Assembly (NCBI GenBank): GCA_012514035.1
Contig: JAAZBB010000035.1
Span: 32,589 to 96,588 of the forward strand
Length of the DNA: 64,000 nucleotides
Direction: 5' to 3'
DNA from: Lentisphaerota bacterium
GTDB taxonomy: Bacteria > Verrucomicrobiota > Kiritimatiellia > CAIQIC01 > Lenti-01
The notes beneath the pieces were generated by a model that worked only from the letters and a program-made list of their open reading frames with translations, did not search any database and was not told the DNA's origin. Shown in pieces: positions 58,750-64,000 of this stretch (positions within the stretch are counted from its first letter, which is position 1; each line of letters opens with the position of its first letter). The translations under genes and the position numbers were made by a program.

Positions 58750-59823
58750 ATGCCTACACCCGTCGCGATCGAGAAATTGACCAAGCGGTTTGGTGACAAG
58801 ACGGTGCTCAACCGCATTGACCTGCAAATCGCGGCGGGGGAGTTGTTTTTTCTGTTGGGGCCGTCGGGATGCGGGAAAACGACGTTGCTGCGGGCAGTGG
58901 CGGGGCTGAACGAACCGGATGAGGGACGGATCCTGGCCGGCGACCGCGACGTGACCCGCCTGCCACCGCACCAGCGGGACATGGGAATGGTCTTCCAGAG
59001 CTATGCCCTGTGGCCGCACATGACCCTGCGCGAAAATGTGGCTTTCGGTCTGGAGATGCGCGGCATTCGGAAATCCGAAGCCGACCCCCGCGTCCGGCAT
59101 GCGCTGGAGATGGTCAGGCTGGCCGACCGGGCCAACGCCAAGCCCAACGAGCTCTCCGGTGGTCAGCAGCAGCGCGTGGCCCTGGCCCGCGCGCTGGTGA
59201 TCGAACCGCAATGCCTGCTGCTCGACGAGCCGCTGTCCAACCTGGATGCCAAACTGCGGCTGGAGATGCGCACGGAAATCCGGCGCATCTGCAAGGAGGC
59301 CGGACTGACGGCCATTTACGTGACGCACGACCAGAAAGAGGCGCTGTCCATTGCCGACCGCCTGGCGGTGCTGGACCAGGGCCGCCTGCTGCAGGTGGGC
59401 TCACCGCAGGAGGTCTATACCCGGCCCAACAGCCGGTTCGTCGCCCAGTTCATCGGCGAGACCACGTTCATCGAAGGCCGGGTGCGCGCGGTGCGTGACG
59501 GGGTGGCCGAAGTGGAGACCGCGGCGGGGGCGTGGACCGCCGCGGTGACGGAGAAAGCCGAGGCGGGAGCGACGGTCTGGCTGTCCGTGCGGCCCGAGGC
59601 CGTGCAGCTGCACACGGATAAAACCGGCGGGCCAAACGTCTTCAAGGCCCAATTGCACGGAACGATCTACCTGGGCGAAGTCGCGCAGCATGCCGTCGAG
59701 CTCCCCGGGGGCGTCACCCTCAAGGCGCTGGAGACGCGGCCCAAGCTGGTCGCGCGCGACGATGCCTCCGCCGAGACGAGGATCTACATTGACCCGGTGG
59801 ACGTGCAGGTGCTGATGGAGTAA
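58750..59823 (+). CDS. ABC transporter ATP-binding protein (Fe3+/thiamine/spermidine type)
   Basis: 357 residues, AAGGAGA before the ATG. Walker A GPSGCGKTTLLRA, Q-loop VFQSYALWPH, signature LSGGQQQRVALARAL, Walker B CLLLDEPLSNLDAKL, H-loop YVTHDQKEALS. The C-terminal about 110 residues are a TOBE/MOP regulatory domain (VWLSVRPEAVQLH). The type matches FbpC/PotA. Its partner binding protein and permease follow, but only after an inserted GxxExxY unit of about 500 bp. Confidence 0.9.
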   Translation: MPTPVAIEKLTKRFGDKTVLNRIDLQIAAGELFFLLGPSGCGKTTLLRAVAGLNEPDEGRILAGDRDVTRLPPHQRDMGMVFQSYALWPHMTLRENVAFGLEMRGIRKSEADPRVRHALEMVRLADRANAKPNELSGGQQQRVALARALVIEPQCLLLDEPLSNLDAKLRLEMRTEIRRICKEAGLTAIYVTHDQKEALSIADRLAVLDQGRLLQVGSPQEVYTRPNSRFVAQFIGETTFIEGRVRAVRDGVAEVETAAGAWTAAVTEKAEAGATVWLSVRPEAVQLHTDKTGGPNVFKAQLHGTIYLGEVAQHAVELPGGVTLKALETRPKLVARDDASAETRIYIDPVDVQVLME

Positions 59824-59850
59824 AGCCGAATCGCCGGAAACCGGACAGCC

Positions 59851-60353
59851 GTTTAGACAGGATGACAGGATTTACAGGATGGACATGATGGAAGACCGGG
59901 GAAGAACCATGGAAGAAGAGGAATTAACGGAAAAGATCATTGGTTGTGCGATGAAGGCCCATCGGACGCTTGGGTGCGGGTTCCTGGAATCGGTTTATCA
60001 AAAAGCGTTGCTGCACGAACTGAAAAAGGCAGGGATTGAAGCCACGGAAGCCGTACCGCTGAAGGTTTTCTATGATGAAGAGACCGTGGGGGATTTCTTT
60101 GCGGATATTGTTGTGGAGGGCAAGGTGATTGTTGAAAACAAAGCCGTGGAATCGTTGTGCGCGGCTCATGAAGCCCAGGTGGTGAACTACCTGACCGCCA
60201 CCGGTCTGAATGTTGGATTGTTGTTCAACTTCGGGACTCCCAAGCTCGAATTTAAACGAAAGCACCGCATTTACCGGAAATCAAAAGGCCCACTGCCATG
60301 ATCCTTTTTCTTTGCTCCTGTTCGTCCTGTAAATCCTGTCATCCTGTCTAAAC
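59851..60353. mobile_element. GxxExxY module with 29-bp perfect inverted repeats
   Basis: The arms are 59851-59879 and 60325-60353, perfect complements of each other; each is an ACAGGATG-type repeat (GTTTAGACAGGATGACAGG...). They enclose only the GxxExxY gene. The module separates the ATPase gene from the binding-protein gene of one transporter, and its right arm ends exactly at the ATG of the latter. This looks like an insertion into an operon. Confidence 0.75.
59879..60301 (+). CDS. GxxExxY protein (PD-(D/E)XK-like)
   Basis: 140 residues. The name-giving motif is in LGCGFLESVYQKAL. Further on are GDFFADIVVEGKVIVENKAV, a plausible D...(E/D)xK nuclease core, and VNYLTATGLNVGLLFNFG. The family belongs to the PD-(D/E)XK_3 group, is often multi-copy and is of unknown function. 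The first ATG (59879) lies at the end of the left arm; ATGs at 59885 and 59888 are alternatives. A nuclease acting on the flanking repeats would fit, but is conjecture. Confidence 0.8.
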   Translation: MDMMEDRGRTMEEEELTEKIIGCAMKAHRTLGCGFLESVYQKALLHELKKAGIEATEAVPLKVFYDEETVGDFFADIVVEGKVIVENKAVESLCAAHEAQVVNYLTATGLNVGLLFNFGTPKLEFKRKHRIYRKSKGPLP

Positions 60354-62120
60354 ATGGTTCGAAATATTTCCATTCTGCTGGTTCTGGCGTTGATTGTGGC
60401 GCTCCCGTTTCTGTTCCGGCGGGAGACGGGGGTTCGGGAATGGAAGCCCGGCGACCCGGTGCTGGTGATCATCACGCCGATGAACGAGGCGATCCGGCAC
60501 GAATTCGCGATGGGGTTTTCGCGCTGGCATGCGCAGCGGCACGGCGCGCCGGTCAAGGTGGACTGGCGCAACATCGGCGGCACGACGGAGATTTCGCGCT
60601 ATCTGACCAGCGAGTTCGTGTCGAGCTTCCGGGCCTGGTGGACGGCTCAGGGCCGGCCCTGGCGCGGCGACGGCGCATCCATCATCCTGAACAAGTCGTT
60701 CGATCCGGCGAAAAAGCCGGACGGCGTGGAGGAGGCCGACTGGGCGGAGCAGGTGGCGATGTACCGCGCGTTCCGGGAGACGGACGATCCCCGGGCGTTT
60801 TCCAGCCAGATTGACATGTACTTCGGCGGCGGCGCCTATGACGGCGACAACGCCACCCGCCAGGGCCTGCTGGTGCCGGCCTGGGTTCCCGGTAAAATTC
60901 CTCCGGGACTGATCGCCACCGGGGAAGGCGTCGAATTGATCCCGGAAGGGATGAGCGGTGAAGCCTGGCGCACGCCGACGTGGTACGGAACGACGCTGAG
61001 CACCTTCGGCATTTGCTACAACCGCGACCGGATGAAGGCGCAGGGCATCGAACAGGAGCCGGCGAGCTGGAAAGACCTCGCGGATCCGCGCTGGTTCGGC
61101 ACTCTCGGGCTGGCGGACCCGACCAAGAGTGGCAGCATCGCCAAGGCCTTCGAGACCATCGTGCAGGTGCAATGCCGCAAGGCGGTCGAGGCCGCCGGAT
61201 TCGGCGACAAGGCCGGTGCCTTCGAAGCGGCCATCGCCGCCGCCCGGCTGCCGCCGGGAGAACTGCCCGACGAAGTGCCCGCCGCCTACCAGGATGCCGT
61301 CGAACAGGGATGGGTCAACGGACTGCGGCTGCTGCAGGCGATCGGGGCCAACGCGCGGTACTTCACCGACAGCGCCAGCAAGGTGCCGCTGGATGTCGGC
61401 ATGGGCAATGCCGCCGCGGGGCTGGCCATTGACTTCTACGGCCGTTTCGAAGCGCAGGTCAGCAATCATGGCCGTGGCTGGGACGCTATGGCCTACGTGA
61501 CGCCGCGCGGAGAGTCGGGCGTCAGCGCCGATCCGATCTCGATCCTGCGCGGAGCGCCCCGGCGGGAAATCGCCGTGCGCTTCATCGAATACCTGCTGAG
61601 CGAGGACGGCCAGCGGCTCTGGTGCTACCGGCCCGGCGAGCCCGGCGGTCCGGAAAAATACGCCCTGCAGCGGTTCCCGATCCGCCGCGATTTTTATCCG
61701 TCGGCGAATCCGGCCTTTCAGGCGTCCTATGAACGGCACCGTCCGCATACGACGGATGATCTGGGCGCGCCCACGCTGGATGCCTACCGGCTTGCCGAGG
61801 AATACGTCTACCATCCGCGCTGGACGGCGGGGCATTTCGGGCTGCTGCGAGACCTGGTTCGGGCCATGTGTCTCGACGCCGGACAGGAATTGCGGAAAGC
61901 CTGGGGGGCAATCGTGGCGGCCGGCGGGCCGGCGGCCTGTCCCCGGGCGCTGGAGGCCCTGCAACGGCTGCCGCAGGTGCCGGAGCCGCTGACCTGGACC
62001 TCGGGGCTGGCGATGGGGAAGAAATATGACCGGCTGGACCTGCTGCGGGAGTGGACGCTGCAGTACCGTGCCCAGTACGCCGAGGCAGCGCGGCTGGCGC
62101 GGGAGGAGGCCCGCCCATGA
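60354..62120 (+). CDS. ABC transporter extracellular solute-binding protein
   Basis: 588 residues. N-terminal hydrophobic anchor (ISILLVLALIVALPFLF), then a type-2 periplasmic-binding-protein fold: EPASWKDLADPRWFGTLGLADPTKSGS, a typical FbpA/PotD-like stretch, and VGMGNAAAGLAIDFYGR. It lacks an obvious cysteine lipobox, so it is probably anchored by the helix. Longer than usual FbpA (about 330 residues), with an extra C-terminal helical region. Overlaps the permease by 4 bp. Confidence 0.82.
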   Translation: MVRNISILLVLALIVALPFLFRRETGVREWKPGDPVLVIITPMNEAIRHEFAMGFSRWHAQRHGAPVKVDWRNIGGTTEISRYLTSEFVSSFRAWWTAQGRPWRGDGASIILNKSFDPAKKPDGVEEADWAEQVAMYRAFRETDDPRAFSSQIDMYFGGGAYDGDNATRQGLLVPAWVPGKIPPGLIATGEGVELIPEGMSGEAWRTPTWYGTTLSTFGICYNRDRMKAQGIEQEPASWKDLADPRWFGTLGLADPTKSGSIAKAFETIVQVQCRKAVEAAGFGDKAGAFEAAIAAARLPPGELPDEVPAAYQDAVEQGWVNGLRLLQAIGANARYFTDSASKVPLDVGMGNAAAGLAIDFYGRFEAQVSNHGRGWDAMAYVTPRGESGVSADPISILRGAPRREIAVRFIEYLLSEDGQRLWCYRPGEPGGPEKYALQRFPIRRDFYPSANPAFQASYERHRPHTTDDLGAPTLDAYRLAEEYVYHPRWTAGHFGLLRDLVRAMCLDAGQELRKAWGAIVAAGGPAACPRALEALQRLPQVPEPLTWTSGLAMGKKYDRLDLLREWTLQYRAQYAEAARLAREEARP

Positions 62121-63823
62121 GACGAAGTACGGCATGGGTTGTGTTTGGCGCGGTAACCCTGCTGCTGTCGCTCCTGTTCTTCTGGCCGCTGGGCAAGGTG
62201 GTGGCCGGCGGATTCTGGGTGGATGGACGGTTTACACTGCGCTATCTGCTCGGGGTGTTCGAGAATCCCATCTATGTCGAGGGGCTGTTCAACAGCCTGA
62301 AAATTGCGCTGGGAACGACGGGGCTGGCGCTGCTGGTGGCGCTGCCGCTGGCCTGGATCGCCAACCAGTTCGAATTCCGGGGCAAGGCGGTGTTTTCGGC
62401 GCTGGTGCTGGTGCCGATGATTCTGCCGCCGTTCGTGGGGGCCATCGGGTTCCAGCAGATGTTCGGGGCCTACGGCATGGTCAACGCGCTGTTCGGGCTG
62501 GGCGCGCGGGACTGGCTCGGGGGCGGGCAGTATGCCGGCGTGGTGCTGCTGCAGACGCTGTCGCTCTATCCCATCCTGTATCTGAATGCCGTGGCGGCGC
62601 TGGCGAACATTGATCCGGCGATGGAAGAGGCGGCGGCCAATCTCGGCTGCACCCGCCTGCGGCGGTTTTTCCGGATTACCCTGCCGCTGATGATGCCCGG
62701 ACTGTTCGCCGGCGGCACGCTGATCTTCATCTGGAGCTTCACGGAGCTGGGCACACCGCTGATCATGAACTATACGCGCTGCGCGTCGGTGCAGATCTAC
62801 GACTCGCTGAAGGAAATCGGGTCGAATCCGTTCCCGTATGCGCTGGTGTCGGTGATGCTGGCGTCGAGCGTGGGCCTGTATGCCCTGAGCAAATGGCTGT
62901 TCGGCGGACGGGCGTACGCCATGCAGAGCAAGGCGAGCACGCAGTCGGCGACCCGCCGGCTGACGGGGGGGCGGGCGCTGCTGGCGGCGCTGCCGTTCGC
63001 GCTGGTGACGGGCCTGGCGCTGCTGCCTCATCTGGGCGTAGTGCTGACGAGTTTCGCCGTTCCGGGAAGCTGGTATCAGAACGTGCTGCCGGGCGCCTTC
63101 AGCGGCGCCAACTACATCGAGGCGCTGGGCCACGACATGACCGTCAGCAGCATCCGCAACAGCCTGCTGTTTTCGTCGCTGGCGGTGGGGTTTGACATTG
63201 TCGTGGGCATCGCCATTGCCTTTGTCGTGGTGCGCTCCACCATCCGCCTGCGCGGCGTGCTCGACGCGCTGTCCATGATCCCCCTGGCGGTGCCGGGGCT
63301 GGTGATGGCGTTCGGATTCCTGGCCGTCAGTTCGTGGCTGAGCAACTGGAAGGTGTTTGCCGACGTGGACTGGTGGCCCCGGCTGGTGGATGTGCGGACC
63401 AATCCCACGTTGTTCCTGGTGCTGGCCTATTCCGTGCGGCGGCTGCCCTACATGGTGCGCAGCGCCGTGGCCGGTCTCCAGCAGACCAGCGTGACGTTCG
63501 AAGAAGCCGCGTGGAATCTCGGCGCTTCGCCCGCGCGCACCCTGCGGCGCATCACCCTGCCGCTGATCCTGGCCAACCTGATTGCCGGCACCATGCTGAC
63601 CTTCGCCTTCAGCATGCTGGAGGTCAGCGACAGCCTGATGCTGGCGCAGCAGGCCGACTATATGCCTATCACCAAAGCGATCTTCGAGCTGTTCCAGCTC
63701 CTGGGCACGGGCAAATACGTGGCTGCGGCGCTGGGCGTATGGGCCATGGCCTTTCTGACCGCCACGCTGGTCGGCAGCAGCCTCCTGCTGGGCAAAAAGC
63801 TTGGTGCTGTCTTCCGCGTATAG
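62117..63823 (+). CDS. ABC transporter permease, two fused membrane domains (FbpB-like)
   Basis: 568 residues from ATG 62117. About twelve membrane helices in two homologous halves, each with the EAA motif of binding-protein-dependent permeases: MEEAAANLGCTRLRRFFRIT and FEEAAWNLGASPARTLRRIT. The sequence pattern is that of iron(III)/thiamine/2-aminoethylphosphonate permeases; the substrate is not determined. The operon is ATPase, (insertion), binding protein, permease. Confidence 0.88.
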   Translation: MRRSTAWVVFGAVTLLLSLLFFWPLGKVVAGGFWVDGRFTLRYLLGVFENPIYVEGLFNSLKIALGTTGLALLVALPLAWIANQFEFRGKAVFSALVLVPMILPPFVGAIGFQQMFGAYGMVNALFGLGARDWLGGGQYAGVVLLQTLSLYPILYLNAVAALANIDPAMEEAAANLGCTRLRRFFRITLPLMMPGLFAGGTLIFIWSFTELGTPLIMNYTRCASVQIYDSLKEIGSNPFPYALVSVMLASSVGLYALSKWLFGGRAYAMQSKASTQSATRRLTGGRALLAALPFALVTGLALLPHLGVVLTSFAVPGSWYQNVLPGAFSGANYIEALGHDMTVSSIRNSLLFSSLAVGFDIVVGIAIAFVVVRSTIRLRGVLDALSMIPLAVPGLVMAFGFLAVSSWLSNWKVFADVDWWPRLVDVRTNPTLFLVLAYSVRRLPYMVRSAVAGLQQTSVTFEEAAWNLGASPARTLRRITLPLILANLIAGTMLTFAFSMLEVSDSLMLAQQADYMPITKAIFELFQLLGTGKYVAAALGVWAMAFLTATLVGSSLLLGKKLGAVFRV

Positions 63824-63923
63824 GCTCGGCGGACTGCCAGACTCCCGGATCCGGCGTTCATTGCCGGGAAAGACGCTCGACCCGTTCGGGGGCGGGGTGT
63901 TAGGTTCCGGCCTGCATGACCAT

Positions 63924-64000
63924 GCGTCCGTAGCTCAATTGGACAGAGCTTCTGACTTCGGATCAGAAGGTTGCAGGTTCGAGTCCTGCCGGACGCGCCA
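63924..64000 (+). tRNA. tRNA-Arg (anticodon TCG)
   Basis: 77 nt with CCA encoded, ending at the last base of the window. Acceptor GCGTCCG / CGGACGC; anticodon stem TCTGA/TCAGA with loop CTTCGGA; T-arm GGTTCGAGTCC. It reads CGA codons. Confidence 0.96.

Noticed and set aside
59851..60353. Calling the inverted-repeat GxxExxY unit a classical insertion sequence
   Set aside because: It encodes no transposase and I could not see target-site duplications; it is kept as a module of unknown mobility.

Overview
The window is GC-rich bacterial chromosome (roughly 60% GC by eye). It begins inside a gene and ends exactly on the encoded CCA of a tRNA-Arg. Gene content points to an anaerobic or fermentative member of the PVC group (Verrucomicrobiota/Kiritimatiellota-like). 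The pointers are a secreted GIGGG-repeat surface protein relic behind TTTTCCA/TGGAAAA dyads, an IspD-like protein without the usual catalytic residues, eukaryotic-type Ser/Thr kinases with external sensor domains, GGGGTCAG-type REP sequences with a RAYT transposase, and a GxxExxY module bounded by ACAGGATG-type repeats. The lineage is an inference; no rRNA or marker phylogeny could be run.

Layout. 1-4683: envelope operon (COG3014-like, PEGA, YcfL-like, LpoB-like, LA_2272-like surface repeat protein, FlgT/CsgG-like). 4693-9208: parE, a REP-flanked RAYT transposase and prfC. 9345-14052: decayed surface protein, enolase with promoter and terminator, decayed cation/proton antiporter and an AT-rich palindromic island. 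14053-16677: membrane Ser/Thr kinase with a Cache-type sensor. 16860-22562: CBS-domain gene followed by a complete NAD-linked [NiFe] hydrogenase operon (hoxF-hoxU-hoxY-hoxH) and its protease hoxW. 22815-28938: a compact type II-C CRISPR-Cas9 locus (11 repeats, cas2, cas1, cas9, tracrRNA) plus a DUF3465 gene, enclosed by a 28-bp inverted repeat. 29105-35041: a second CBS paralogue followed by a three-subunit [FeFe] hydrogenase (hydC-hydB-hydA) whose HydB is fused to a GltD-like flavoprotein. 35182-46230: two hybrid histidine kinases, a kinase-less multi-PAS protein and a second Ser/Thr kinase. 46478-58558: housekeeping genes (tsaE, pdxA, a SurA-like isomerase, ispD-like, HU, tRNA-Ala, rplU, rpmA, obgE, a degenerate HAD protein, mazG). 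58750-64000: an iron/thiamine/polyamine-type ABC transporter interrupted by a GxxExxY module, then tRNA-Arg.

How the genes work together. The two hydrogenases could both exchange H2 with the pyridine-nucleotide pool: Hox directly with NAD(H), and HydABC probably with NAD(H) or NADP(H) plus ferredoxin. Each operon is headed by a near-identical 148-residue CBS protein, which suggests shared adenylate-dependent control. Neither the [NiFe] (hyp) nor the [FeFe] (hydEFG) maturation genes are in the window. The CRISPR locus sits between the two hydrogenase operons. Its repeats carry promoter-like hexamers reading into every spacer, and the tracrRNA anti-repeat doubles, on the other strand, as the cas9 promoter.
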